Shown here: positions 27,175 to 35,723 of the stretch, piece by piece
Layout: the number at the start of each line of letters is the position of its first letter
Position numbering within the stretch: the first letter of the stretch is position 1
Source: an uncultured Ruminococcus sp.
GTDB lineage: Bacteria; Bacillota; Clostridia; Oscillospirales; Ruminococcaceae
Assembly (NCBI GenBank): GCA_946413815.1
Contig: CAMKMD010000024.1
Span: 1-50,772, forward strand
DNA length: 50,772 bases
Direction: 5' to 3'
The notes under the pieces: generated by a model
Database searches by the model: none
Told to the model about the DNA's origin: nothing
The model's input: the letters and a program-made list of their open reading frames with translations, nothing else
Made by a program: the position numbers and the translations under genes

Positions 27175-29469
27175 ATGGATATCAATGCAGTATTAGCCAA
27201 GGAATTCGGTCTCCGTCAGGAGCACGTAGACAATGCCGTTTCGATGATCGATGAGGGCATGACCATTCCCTTCATCGCACGTTACCGTAAAGAGAATACA
27301 GGATCTATGGACGATCAGGTGCTCCGTGAGCTCTCCGACCGTCTCACATACCTCCGCAACCTTGAAAAGCGCAAAGGCGAGGTAATAAACTCCATCACAG
27401 AGCAGGAGAAGATGACTCCGGAGCTTGAGGCTGCCATCAGCGCCGCAACGACTCTCGTTGAGGTAGAGGACATATACCGTCCCTTCAAGCCCAAGCGCCG
27501 CACCCGTGCCAGCGTTGCCCGTGAAGCAGGCCTTGAGCCCCTCGCACAGCTCCTTATGGCTCAGGAGAACGGTGTATCTCCCGAGAAGGAGGCAGAGGCA
27601 TTCGTTGATGCAGAAAAGAACGTTCCCGATGTACAGGCTGCCCTGCAGGGCGCTATGGATATCATAGCAGAGGATATCTCCGACGATGCTGATATCAGAA
27701 AGAAGCTCCGTACCGCAGCAGGCGAGAAGGGCGAGATCGTATCAAAGGCCTCCGATCCTGAAGCTGAGAGCGTATACAAGAACTACTATGAGTTCTCCGA
27801 GCCCGTATCAAAGATAGCCAACCACAGAGTGCTTGCACTTGACAGAGGTGAGAAGGAGAACTTCCTGAAGATCTCCCTCAGCCTTGAGGAATCGGCTGCA
27901 ACGGATATCATACTCGGAAAGTATATAAAGGCCAACAATGCCTGCGGAGAGCTTGTCCGTGCAGCAGCAGAGGACGGCTACAAGAGACTTATCTTCCCCT
28001 CCATCGAGCGTGAGATACGTTCTGAGCTCACAGCAAGAGCGGCAGAGGAGTCCATAAAGGTATTCGCATCAAACCTCAGACAGATGCTCATGCAGCCACC
28101 GCTCAAGAGCAGCGTTATCCTCGGTCTCGATCCCGGATATGCTCACGGCTGCAAGACCGCAGTAATCGACGGTACAGGCAAGGTGCTCGACCACGCTATC
28201 ATCTATCCCGTAAAGGAATTCGCATCTGCTGCAAGAGTTGCAGAGGCTCAGAGGATAGTAAAGGGCTTTATCAAGAAGCATCATGTAAACGTTATTTCTA
28301 TCGGCAACGGTACTGCCTCCCGTGAGACAGAGACCTTTGCTGCAGATATCATCAAGGAGATCTCCGGCGAGATCGACTGGGAGGTAAGCTACATGGTAGT
28401 CAGCGAGGCAGGCGCCTCCGTATACTCCGCCTCCAAGCTCGCCGCAGAGGAGTTCCCGGAATACGATGTATCCATCAGAGGAGCTATCTCCATTGCACGC
28501 CGTCTCCAGGATCCTCTTGCAGAGCTGGTAAAGATAGAGCCCAAGGCTATCGGTGTAGGACAGTACCAGCACGATATGCCCCAGGCACGTATGACAGAGG
28601 CTCTCTCCGGAGTAGTCGAGGACTGCGTTAACTCAGTCGGAGTTGACCTCAATACAGCATCCTATTCACTTCTCTCATATATCGCCGGAATCAATTCCGC
28701 AGTTGCCAAGAACATCGTTACCTACCGCGAGGAGAACGGCCGCTTCACAGACCGCAAGGAGCTGATGAAGGTGCCGAAGCTGGGCAAGAAGGCTTTTGAG
28801 CAGTGCGCAGGCTTCCTCAGAGTGCGTGACGGAAAGAATCCCCTTGACAATACAGCCGTTCACCCCGAGAGCTATGCAGCAGCATCCTCTCTCCTGAGTG
28901 AGTGCGGCTTCACCCTTGCTGACGTATCAGCAGGCGGTGCTGCAGGCATCACGGAGAAGGCTGATTCCATAGGCATCGAGAATATCAGCAAGTCTCTCGA
29001 TATCGGTGTGCCTACACTTACCGACATTATCGCAGAGCTGAAGAAGCCCGGCCGTGACCTCCGTGACGAGTTACCGCCTCCGCTTCTCAGAAGCGGCGAT
29101 ATCATGGATATCAAGGACCTGAAGCCCGGTATGGAGCTCGTGGGTACAGTCCGCAATATCGTTGACTTCGGCGCATTCGTCGATATCGGCGTACACGAGG
29201 ACGGTCTCGTACATATCTCACAGTTTGCAAGACGTGTCAGCCACCCCCTTGAGATCGTAAAGGTGGGCGAGGTAGTAAAGGTAAAGGTGCTTGAGGCAGA
29301 CCCCGTCCGCGGAAGGATAAGCCTTACCATGCGCGGCGAGAAGAGCGAGAGACAGCCCGGAAGCAAGGACAGAAGGAACGGCGGAAAGCGTCCCGAGAAG
29401 AAGAGGGACAACGGATTTGATCCTTCAAGGCTCCGTAACTCCGCATTCCGCATCAAGGAAAAGAAGTAA
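27175..29469 (+). CDS. tex: Tex family S1 RNA-binding protein
   Basis: 764 residues, usual length. It has the N-terminal helical Tex core (VDNAVSMIDEGMTIPFIARYRKENTGSMDDQVLREL), a YqgF/RNase H-like domain (about 315-440, ILGLDPGYAHGCKTAVID), a helix-hairpin-helix pair (about 490-560, SLLSYIAGINSAVAKNIVTYREENGRF) and an S1 domain (about 645-715, GMELVGTVRNIVDFGAFVDIGVHEDGLVHISQ), ending in a basic tail. Tex binds nucleic acid and influences transcription and stress survival. Own promoter; the small GIY-YIG gene follows. Confidence 0.96.
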   Translation: MDINAVLAKEFGLRQEHVDNAVSMIDEGMTIPFIARYRKENTGSMDDQVLRELSDRLTYLRNLEKRKGEVINSITEQEKMTPELEAAISAATTLVEVEDIYRPFKPKRRTRASVAREAGLEPLAQLLMAQENGVSPEKEAEAFVDAEKNVPDVQAALQGAMDIIAEDISDDADIRKKLRTAAGEKGEIVSKASDPEAESVYKNYYEFSEPVSKIANHRVLALDRGEKENFLKISLSLEESAATDIILGKYIKANNACGELVRAAAEDGYKRLIFPSIEREIRSELTARAAEESIKVFASNLRQMLMQPPLKSSVILGLDPGYAHGCKTAVIDGTGKVLDHAIIYPVKEFASAARVAEAQRIVKGFIKKHHVNVISIGNGTASRETETFAADIIKEISGEIDWEVSYMVVSEAGASVYSASKLAAEEFPEYDVSIRGAISIARRLQDPLAELVKIEPKAIGVGQYQHDMPQARMTEALSGVVEDCVNSVGVDLNTASYSLLSYIAGINSAVAKNIVTYREENGRFTDRKELMKVPKLGKKAFEQCAGFLRVRDGKNPLDNTAVHPESYAAASSLLSECGFTLADVSAGGAAGITEKADSIGIENISKSLDIGVPTLTDIIAELKKPGRDLRDELPPPLLRSGDIMDIKDLKPGMELVGTVRNIVDFGAFVDIGVHEDGLVHISQFARRVSHPLEIVKVGEVVKVKVLEADPVRGRISLTMRGEKSERQPGSKDRRNGGKRPEKKRDNGFDPSRLRNSAFRIKEKK

Positions 29470-29473
29470 GAAC

Positions 29474-29791
29474 GTGTACTACGTCTATATACTCCGCTGC
29501 TCCGGAGACCGGCTCTATACCGGCATTACCACTGACCCGGAGCGGCGGCTCAGAGAGCATTCCGGCCTTGATGCCGGCGGGGCAAGGTTCACCCGGGCCA
29601 ATCCGCCGGAGGGCTTTGCCGCTCTCTGGAGCACTGATACAAGAAGCAGGGCGCAGAGCCTTGAATACCGTATCAAGCATCTCACACGCAGCCGCAAGAC
29701 TGCACTGATAGAGGATAACAGCCTTATGGAGGAGTATTTCGGAGCTGAGCTCTCTGCCTTCTTCACAAGGCTTTCTCCGCCTTATATATAA
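29474..29791 (+). CDS. GIY-YIG nuclease superfamily protein (UPF0213/YhbQ-like)
   Basis: 105 residues. YYVYILRCSGDRLYTGIT is the GIY-YIG core, followed by the Arg in DPERRLREH and the Glu in SLEYRIKHLTRSRKTALI. Small stand-alone proteins of this type are thought to be structure-specific or DNA-repair nucleases. The GTG at 29474, four nt after the tex stop, is the best start because MYYVYILRCS is the family's usual N-terminus; the frame extends further upstream inside tex. Confidence 0.88.
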   Translation: MYYVYILRCSGDRLYTGITTDPERRLREHSGLDAGGARFTRANPPEGFAALWSTDTRSRAQSLEYRIKHLTRSRKTALIEDNSLMEEYFGAELSAFFTRLSPPYI

Positions 29792-29824
29792 GGCAGACAG
29801 GAATGAAAGGAGCTGCATATCAGC

Positions 29825-30802
29825 GTGGAATACAGGATAAATACCGGACTTATCGGGAATATGTTCAGTGTGCCCGGGATAGTTGCCGACAACTTTCTGA
29901 AGCTTGCCACCGGCGGTCAGCTGAAGGTGCTTCTGTATATCATCCGCAGCTCCGGCAAGGATATCACGGCGGAGGATATTTCCGCAGGCACGGGTATTTC
30001 CGCACAGGAGGCATGGGAGGCCATACTCTTCTGGCAGCAGGCGAACGTGTTAGCCTCCGATGCAGAGATACCGGCAAGTATCATGCAGCCGGCAGCACCG
30101 GCGCCGCAGCCCGCACAGGAACCTGCCCGTCAGGCGGAGCCGCAGCCGGAAGCAAAGCCTGTACCGGCAAGGATGCCGCTGCTCTCACCGAGCGATATCG
30201 CACAGCTCGTAAGCGGCTCCCCCGATATCACAGAGCTCTTCACGGCGGCGGAATCGGCACTCGGCCCCCTCAATCACACCATGCAGAATGCTCTTATAAC
30301 CATGTATACCCATCTCGGGCTGAAGAAGGAGGTCATACTGATACTCCTTAACTACTGCAAGAGCATAGAGAAGACCAACTCTGCCTACATCGAGAAGATA
30401 GCCTATTCATGGGCAGAGAGCGAGATCAACTCCCTTGAGGCTGCACAGGATGAGGTGGAGAGGCTTTCCCTCGCACATGACTACAGCGGCATGGTCATGA
30501 AGCAGTTTGAAATGAAGCGCCGTCCCACCTCGGGGCAGATGGCCTTCGTGGAGCAGTGGCGCGCTGCGGGATTTACTCCCGAGCTCCTTCATCTTGCATA
30601 CGAGAGGACTATAGATAATATCGACAAGCTCTCCTTCTCCTACATAAACAAGATACTCCTGAGCTGGAAGGACAGCGGCTTCAGGACTGCTGAGGAGGTT
30701 GAAAAGGCCGAGTCTGAATTCCGTAGTAAAAAGAAAAAACACAGCAATAATACAAATGATTTTGATATTGAGAAGTACAAAGAATTCATTAATGATTTCT
30801 GA
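29825..30802 (+). CDS. DnaD domain replication protein
   Basis: 325 residues. An N-terminal winged-helix region (about 10-75) is followed by a Pro/Ala/Gln-rich linker and two DnaD C-terminal-type helical modules (about 125-205 and 230-300; AYIEKIAYSWAESEIN, SYINKILLSWKDSGF), the YxxxIxxxW pattern of the family. The role is remodelling of origin DNA and recruiting the helicase loader. GTG start 12 nt after AAGGAG. It is directly followed by the loader gene, as expected for the primosome. Confidence 0.9.
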   Translation: MEYRINTGLIGNMFSVPGIVADNFLKLATGGQLKVLLYIIRSSGKDITAEDISAGTGISAQEAWEAILFWQQANVLASDAEIPASIMQPAAPAPQPAQEPARQAEPQPEAKPVPARMPLLSPSDIAQLVSGSPDITELFTAAESALGPLNHTMQNALITMYTHLGLKKEVILILLNYCKSIEKTNSAYIEKIAYSWAESEINSLEAAQDEVERLSLAHDYSGMVMKQFEMKRRPTSGQMAFVEQWRAAGFTPELLHLAYERTIDNIDKLSFSYINKILLSWKDSGFRTAEEVEKAESEFRSKKKKHSNNTNDFDIEKYKEFINDF

Positions 30803-30815
30803 GGGGGTGTGAGAA

Positions 30816-31781
30816 GTGGATAACAATATTATTGACCGTGCGGAGCAGATACTCACACAGCGCCGCAACCGCGCTTTTGCCGAAAACGAGGAGCGTATCA
30901 ATGAGATAAACCATAGAATTCCACAGATACGTGAGATAAATGATATGCTGTACTCAACAGGAAGAGAGCTTATAGCACTTATTGCTTCACGAAATGGAGA
31001 GATAGTACAGGATAAGATTGAAGAAATGAAGCATAATAACCTTGGGGCACAGGAAATGTCACGCCAACTCCTTGTACAGAATGGTTATCCAGCAGATTAT
31101 CTTGATATACACTATGTTTGTCCTGTATGTCGAGACTCAGGATATGTCAATGGAAGATATTGTGAGTGCTTCAAGCAGCTTTGCGGAAAACTTTCGGCGG
31201 AGGAACTCAACAAGAAGACACAGCTCGGAACTGCCGGCTTTGATACATTCAGCCTGAGCTACTATCAGGGGGATGACTACCGCATCATGGACAACATCCT
31301 CCGCTTTTCAAGAAACTACGCGGAGACCTTCACAAGAAACTCCGGCAGTATCCTCATGCTCGGACGGACAGGCCTCGGAAAGACACACCTTTCCCTTGCC
31401 ATAGCAGATACGGTCATGAAGAAGGGTTACAGTGTCATTTACGACTCGGCTGTCAATATCCTTCGCAGCATAGAGCGTGATCATTTCGGTCGTGAACACT
31501 CTACCGAGACTATCGACCTTATCATGGACTGCGATCTGCTTATACTTGATGATCTTGGTACTGAGTATGAATCTCCGTTTTATAATTCGATGATATACAA
31601 CATCATAAATACACGCCTTAACCGCAGGAAGCCGACTATCATCAGCACAAATCTTGATTATGAAGGAATAGCAAGGCGCTATGATGAGAGAGTTGTTTCT
31701 CGACTGACTTCAATATATAAATGCTTATTCTTTTCTGGAGAGGATGTCCGCCTCCAGAAAAAGCGAATGAGCAGAAAATAA
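30816..31781 (+). CDS. DnaI/DnaC-like replicative helicase loader ATPase
   Basis: 321 residues. The N-terminal helical region and a Cys cluster (CPVCRDSGYVNGRYCECF, about 104-121, zinc site as in DnaI) are followed by an AAA+ domain with Walker A GRTGLGKTHLS and Walker B LLILDDLGTE, and a sensor region STNLDYEGIARRYDERVVSRL. It should load the replicative helicase together with DnaD. GAGGGGGTG precedes the GTG start. Codon use varies along the gene: about 30950-31170 and 31540-31780 are more AT-rich than the middle. Confidence 0.92.
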   Translation: MDNNIIDRAEQILTQRRNRAFAENEERINEINHRIPQIREINDMLYSTGRELIALIASRNGEIVQDKIEEMKHNNLGAQEMSRQLLVQNGYPADYLDIHYVCPVCRDSGYVNGRYCECFKQLCGKLSAEELNKKTQLGTAGFDTFSLSYYQGDDYRIMDNILRFSRNYAETFTRNSGSILMLGRTGLGKTHLSLAIADTVMKKGYSVIYDSAVNILRSIERDHFGREHSTETIDLIMDCDLLILDDLGTEYESPFYNSMIYNIINTRLNRRKPTIISTNLDYEGIARRYDERVVSRLTSIYKCLFFSGEDVRLQKKRMSRK

Positions 31782-31782
31782 T

Positions 31783-31818
31783 AAAAACCCCGTAAGGTTG
31801 ATCCTTACGGGGTTTATG
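31783..31818 (+). terminator. Intrinsic terminator of the primosome operon
   Basis: Twelve-base-pair stem (31786-31797 with 31803-31814), loop TTGAT, flanked by A and T tracts. Confidence 0.9.
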
Positions 31819-31844
31819 TATGTTAATAGAGAATGGTATCATAG

Positions 31845-32096
31845 TTTTGGGATTCTAAAGGGGCTGCGCCCCTTTAGCGGAGTCCAGAGGCGGCGCCTCT
31901 GGTGGGGTGACTTCCCACAGTGTGGGGAGATGTCAGCGAAGCTGACAGAGGGGACGGGCCGGTTAGGCTGGGGCAAAGCCCCGCATTTATCCGCAGAGCG
32001 CTTCGCAAGGGGTGAATTCAAAAACAGTCCGGGGGACTGTTTTTGAAGAGGGGACGCCTTGCAAGTGAAGGCGTCCCCTGATAGAGGTATGGTTTA
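31845..32096. repeat. Intergenic hairpin repeat, copy 3, with a chain of further palindromes
   Basis: About 250 nt made of consecutive inverted repeats: CTAAAGGGGC/GCCCCTTTAG, CCAGAGGC/GCCTCTGG, CCCACA/TGTGGG, TGTCAGC/GCTGACA, GGGGC/GCCCC, AAAAACAGTCC/GGACTGTTTTT and GGGGACGCCTT/AAGGCGTCCCC. The first ~65 nt match copy 1 at the window's left edge. It fills the gap between the helicase loader gene and the 113-residue hypothetical gene; I see no coding frame with a ribosome site in it. Confidence 0.75.
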
Positions 32097-32127
32097 TCGG
32101 CAACCGAAAGAAGCGTGTAAGGCGTCA

Positions 32128-32469
32128 CTATGCCGTCTCCGCCTCTCTCAGCGGTTTATCCCAGTATATCTCTCCGCCAAGCTCCTTTGCGAGAGAATCG
32201 GCAGTTTCGTGCAGCTCCTTCATAAGCTCCGCTTCACGCTTCTTTGAGCGCCTGCCCTTGCCCTGATACAGAGTAACTGATTTCTCCGCATCGTAGGATA
32301 CGGCGTAGTCATCATCAGTATCATGCGGGAAGAAGGAAACGGATAGGCTGTAGGTTATCATGCCGCTGTCAGATTCAGCAATGAAAAGCACCTGTACGCC
32401 GTGCCTGTCCCTGCCGTTATATGTGCATTCGCCCCCGAAGTACTGCTTGTATACGTTAACTGTTTTCAT
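32128..32469 (-). CDS. Hypothetical protein (113 aa)
   Basis: 113 residues, no signal peptide or membrane helix. The N-terminal half is beta-rich (VQVLFIAESDSGMITYSLSVSFFPHDTDDDYAVSY), the second half basic then helical (GKGRRSKKREAELMKELHETADSLAKELGGEIYW). I do not recognise a family. AGGAGG lies five nt before the ATG, so it is probably real. It follows the terminator of the radical SAM operon in the same direction and might be read through from it; a link to that system is unproven. Confidence 0.6.
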   Translation of the reverse strand: MKTVNVYKQYFGGECTYNGRDRHGVQVLFIAESDSGMITYSLSVSFFPHDTDDDYAVSYDAEKSVTLYQGKGRRSKKREAELMKELHETADSLAKELGGEIYWDKPLREAETA

Positions 32470-32480
32470 AACATCCTCCT

Positions 32481-32517
32481 GTAAAGATACCCCTGTCTAT
32501 CCGGACAGGGGTATCGC
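32481..32517 (-). terminator. Intrinsic terminator of the radical SAM / YGP-repeat operon
   Basis: Twelve-base-pair stem GATACCCCTGTC/GACAGGGGTATC (32486-32497 with 32504-32515), on the minus strand followed by TTTAC; just after the radical SAM stop. Confidence 0.85.
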
Positions 32518-32521
32518 TTTA

Positions 32522-33595
32522 TCAGAATAATATATCCTTGAAGCAGAGCTGCGGCTCGTTCTTGTCGAAATCCCAGCAGTGATAGCCGTCGCCGTGGCAG
32601 TACTTGACATCGGGACAGGCCTTGCACTTCTCATTGCTGTCGCTGAGATCGCGGCGGAAGATCTGGAACTTGTTCTCCCATACATCCTTGAAGCGGTCGC
32701 GGAGGATATTGCCCTGGATGAACTCAGGTCTGCGCTCGATATCGAGACAGGCTGTGATATCTCCGTTAGCCATGATGCTTGCGATGTAGGTTCCTGCTGT
32801 GCAGATGAAGTACCAGTCTCTTACCTCACGCTCGTACTCCATGCCGAGGTAGTGGCTGCAGCCGTAGGTAACAGGCTCGCCTGCGATCCTCTTGTTGCGG
32901 ATGAAGTCGAACATATACTTGTACTCTTCATCGGTGAGGAGGTAATCGGGGTGCTGCTTTGCACGTCCCATAGGCTCGATGTTGATAACTCTCCAGGAGT
33001 CGATATCCATATCATTGAATATCTTGTAGAGCTCCTCCAGCTCGCCGATGTTCTTGTGGGTAACAACGGTTGTTATCTGGATGGCCTTGAAACCGCCTTC
33101 CTTCAGCAGGTTCTCGATACCTGCCATACCCTTCTTCCAGCCGCCGGGAGTGCGTCTGAAGGCATCGTGTGTCTCCTCAAGACCGTCGATACTGACGGAG
33201 ATGGTACCCATGCCGACACGCTTTAAGTCCCTGGCGACCTCGGGAGTGATGAGAGTGCCGTTGCTGGTCATGCCCCAGCGGAATCCCAGGTCATGAGCTG
33301 AGCCCATTATCTCGAAGAAGTCCTTGCGGAGAAGGGGCTCGCCGCCGGTGATGCAGAGCATCTTTCCGTCAGTGCCCATATCGCCCTTGACCTCTGCGAG
33401 GAACTTGGCGTACTGAGCGGCTGTCAGCTCCTCTGATGTTACGTCGCCGCAGTTGCTTCCGCAGTGGAGGCAGCGCTCGTTGCAGCGGAGAGTGAGCTCA
33501 AGGAAGAGGTGGCGGAGCTTGGGGACTGTCTTGAGTCCTTCACGGTAGATGCGGAGAGCATCCATATTCTTTTCTTTATTCTTGGTGTTAAGCAT
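32522..33595 (-). CDS. Radical SAM/SPASM protein, candidate maturase of the adjacent YGP-repeat proteins
   Basis: 357 residues. The radical SAM motif is CNERCLHC (Cys38, 42, 45), then the SAM-binding ITGGEP (82-87) and SNGTLI. The C-terminal SPASM region has Cys246, 265, 283, 324, 327, 333, 340 and 351, enough for two auxiliary iron-sulfur clusters, with the typical GNILRDRFKDVWENKF segment. SPASM enzymes commonly cross-link or epimerise ribosomally made peptides or mature enzymes. Its ATG is 3 nt after the stop of the last YGP-repeat protein (TAAACTATG), with no good ribosome site of its own, so translation is coupled to a likely substrate. No separate RRE domain or transporter is seen next to it. 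The reaction is not known. Confidence 0.88.
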   Translation of the reverse strand: MLNTKNKEKNMDALRIYREGLKTVPKLRHLFLELTLRCNERCLHCGSNCGDVTSEELTAAQYAKFLAEVKGDMGTDGKMLCITGGEPLLRKDFFEIMGSAHDLGFRWGMTSNGTLITPEVARDLKRVGMGTISVSIDGLEETHDAFRRTPGGWKKGMAGIENLLKEGGFKAIQITTVVTHKNIGELEELYKIFNDMDIDSWRVINIEPMGRAKQHPDYLLTDEEYKYMFDFIRNKRIAGEPVTYGCSHYLGMEYEREVRDWYFICTAGTYIASIMANGDITACLDIERRPEFIQGNILRDRFKDVWENKFQIFRRDLSDSNEKCKACPDVKYCHGDGYHCWDFDKNEPQLCFKDILF

Positions 33596-33598
33596 AGT

Positions 33599-34618
33599 TT
33601 ATTTGTCCTCCAGGCCGAAGAATGACGGAGGGCCGTATACTGCCTGGAATGTCGGTTCTTCGATGAATTTTGTCGGTATTTCTTCTATTGGTTCGATATA
33701 ATCGTTAGGCGGGCCGTACACAGGCTGAGATCTCATTTCTTCCGGAGAGAGCGTTGAAGCTTCAACTTCCGGTTCAAGATCGATGGGAGGTCCGTAAGCG
33801 GGCTGCGGTATAGGCTCCATGGGGTCTTCTACATAGCGTCCTTCTTCATCAAGAACGGGTACACGGTTGTAGTCGGAAGCATCCGGATTAAGTCTGGTCA
33901 TCATTCCTGCGCGCACGAAGGTTACAGGCCTTCCGATAAGGTAGCGTCCGAGGGAAATAAGATCAGCAACGTTTACTTCATAATCGCCGTTGACATTGGC
34001 TCTGAAGAAATCCTCGCTGCTCGTCAGATCCTGTTCGCCGCTGACAAAACGACGCATCTTTACAAGGTCGAAGACATCCACCTCGCCGTCGCCGTTAAGG
34101 TCTCCCACCATGGAGGGAGGGCCGTATACGGGAGCGAATGTGGGCATCTCGGGAGCTGTCGTTGTGGGTATCTCCTCCTCGGCAGCCGTGGTGGTTGTTG
34201 TCACCGGAGGCGGACCGTATACAGGTGCAAAGGTGGGCATCGGGATGGTCTCGGTCGTCACGGGAGCGATCTCCTCGGTCTCGGGGACTGTCCACATGGG
34301 GCCGTAGGCGGGCTGAGGAATCAGCTTGGTTGCAGCGGTAGTAGTCTCAACCGGCACTGGTGCTGTGGTGTATATGTACATAGGGCCGTAGTCGGGCTGG
34401 GGGATGATATCGAAGGGGTCATCCTCAGTCGGCTCCGGGATATCTGTCTCATAGTAATCCGGGGGCGGGCCGTATACAGCGGAGAATTTGCCAAGAGCCA
34501 GTTCGGCCTCGCTCATACCTGAGCCTGCGGCCTCTGCTGAACTGCCGCCGACAGCGGCAGCGCTCATGGCAGCCGCGAACAAAGCGGCAGTAAAGGCGGT
34601 TTTGTCAGTTTTCTTCAT
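33599..34618 (-). CDS. Exported YGP-repeat protein A with internal dockerin (candidate multi-core radical SAM substrate)
   Basis: 339 residues. The signal peptide starts MKKTDKTAFTAALFAAAM. Eight Tyr-Gly-Pro-(Pro/Met) motifs have their Tyr at 49, 77, 105, 134, 165, 275, 301 and 328; spacing is 26-31 except across the dockerin. Typical flanks are TFAPVYGPP, IPQPAYGP and QAVYGPPSF; linkers are Thr/Glu/Pro-rich. A type I dockerin lies in the middle (172-230: GDLNGDGEVDVFDLVKM and NVNGDYEVNVADLISL). The last residues are VYGPPSFFGLEDK. GAGGTG precedes the ATG. Last of three paralogues before the radical SAM gene. A plain proline-rich surface protein is the alternative reading. Confidence 0.85.
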   Translation of the reverse strand: MKKTDKTAFTAALFAAAMSAAAVGGSSAEAAGSGMSEAELALGKFSAVYGPPPDYYETDIPEPTEDDPFDIIPQPDYGPMYIYTTAPVPVETTTAATKLIPQPAYGPMWTVPETEEIAPVTTETIPMPTFAPVYGPPPVTTTTTAAEEEIPTTTAPEMPTFAPVYGPPSMVGDLNGDGEVDVFDLVKMRRFVSGEQDLTSSEDFFRANVNGDYEVNVADLISLGRYLIGRPVTFVRAGMMTRLNPDASDYNRVPVLDEEGRYVEDPMEPIPQPAYGPPIDLEPEVEASTLSPEEMRSQPVYGPPNDYIEPIEEIPTKFIEEPTFQAVYGPPSFFGLEDK

Positions 34619-34686
34619 TGTAATTCACCTCTTGTAAATAAGTCATCCGGAGTCATCATATCCGGTGTGTGTATATGTTGCTGTGT

Positions 34687-35565
34687 TCAGAAGTCCTCAA
34701 GTCCGAAGAACGAGGGAGGACCGTATACAGTGGAATGCCCCCAGAGATCATCGATAGACTCAGTAGGCTCCTCCATATCTCCTGCGTATACCGGGCCGTA
34801 CTTGGGCTGCGGGATATCATCAAAGGGGCTTGTGGGCTCCTCTGTTACGGGCTCAATGTCTTCATCATAGATGACCCTGATCTTGTTCTCCTTTATCTTT
34901 GATGTAGGGATACCGAGGCTGTCTCTCTGTCCCATTAGGTACTGTGACACAGCCACAAGATCGGCAACATTCACGTATCCGTCATTATTAACGTCAGACG
35001 CTAAACGGCCTGTTGTCCTGTATTCGCTGTCCTCACTGACGACGTATTTCCTGATCAGGGGCAGATCGAATACATCGACATTTCCGTCTGTGTTCGCATC
35101 TCCCCAAGCCCACATAGGTCCGTATACAGCTACTGTTGTGGGTTCTATGGATGCAGGCTCGGATGTCGGATCGGGTTCAGCTGCTGTAGTAGCAGAAGAT
35201 ACTGTCTCCTCCGGTAAGGTCGGAAGTTCCATGGAGACCGGCGGGCCGTAAACGTCCTGCAGGTTCTCGAGATCCTCGACTGCGGTTGTCTCAGCCACGG
35301 TCGTCATCATCCATGGAGGACCGTAAACAGGATCGGGAACAGTGGTAACAGGAGCTGTAGCAACAGTTGTTTCAGTAACAGGCTGTGTGTACTCAAAGTC
35401 CGGAGAAGGACCGTATACCGGAGCAAATGCTGAAAGCTGTGATTCAACGGCATTGAGTCCGGCGTTGACATCAGCGGCCTCTGCTTGTCCCCCTGATACG
35501 GCAGCAGCACCCATTGCAGCGGCAAAGATCGCAGCGGTGAGTGCGGTTTTATCGGTTTTCTTCAT
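34687..35565 (-). CDS. Exported YGP-repeat protein B with internal dockerin
   Basis: 292 residues. The N-terminus MKKTDKTALTAAIFAAAMGAAAV is nearly identical to protein A. Six YGP motifs have Tyr at 51, 81, 106, 148, 256 and 281, with four before and two after a type I dockerin (155-213: GDANTDGNVDVFDLPLI and DVNNDGYVNVADLVAV). It ends VYGPPSFFGLEDF, matching protein A over twelve residues. Linkers are Thr/Glu/Pro/Val-rich with TTVAVYGPM and QPKYGPV. The ATG at 35565 follows GGGGTG by six nt; a GTG at 35574 overlaps that site. Sequence between motifs differs from A, so the motifs are the conserved part. Confidence 0.85.
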   Translation of the reverse strand: MKKTDKTALTAAIFAAAMGAAAVSGGQAEAADVNAGLNAVESQLSAFAPVYGPSPDFEYTQPVTETTVATAPVTTVPDPVYGPPWMMTTVAETTAVEDLENLQDVYGPPVSMELPTLPEETVSSATTAAEPDPTSEPASIEPTTVAVYGPMWAWGDANTDGNVDVFDLPLIRKYVVSEDSEYRTTGRLASDVNNDGYVNVADLVAVSQYLMGQRDSLGIPTSKIKENKIRVIYDEDIEPVTEEPTSPFDDIPQPKYGPVYAGDMEEPTESIDDLWGHSTVYGPPSFFGLEDF

Positions 35566-35616
35566 TATAAACACCCCTTTTCATGTGTCATGTGATACCT
35601 CAGAAAGCACAGTCTG

Positions 35617-35644
35617 ATAGTATCGCCTATAATATAAATGTCAG
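35617..35644 (-). promoter_or_regulatory. Possible internal promoter before YGP-repeat protein B
   Basis: Minus strand: CTGACA (35639-35644), 16 nt, TACTAT (35617-35622), in the 158-nt gap between proteins C and B. Weaker than the promoter at 36169. Confidence 0.4.
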
Positions 35645-35723
35645 GAAATGGCCGGGTTTTTATCACCGGCGGAAAACTTTGTGGGAATGCACAATAATAC
35701 TGTACGTAATATAGTGATTTTGC

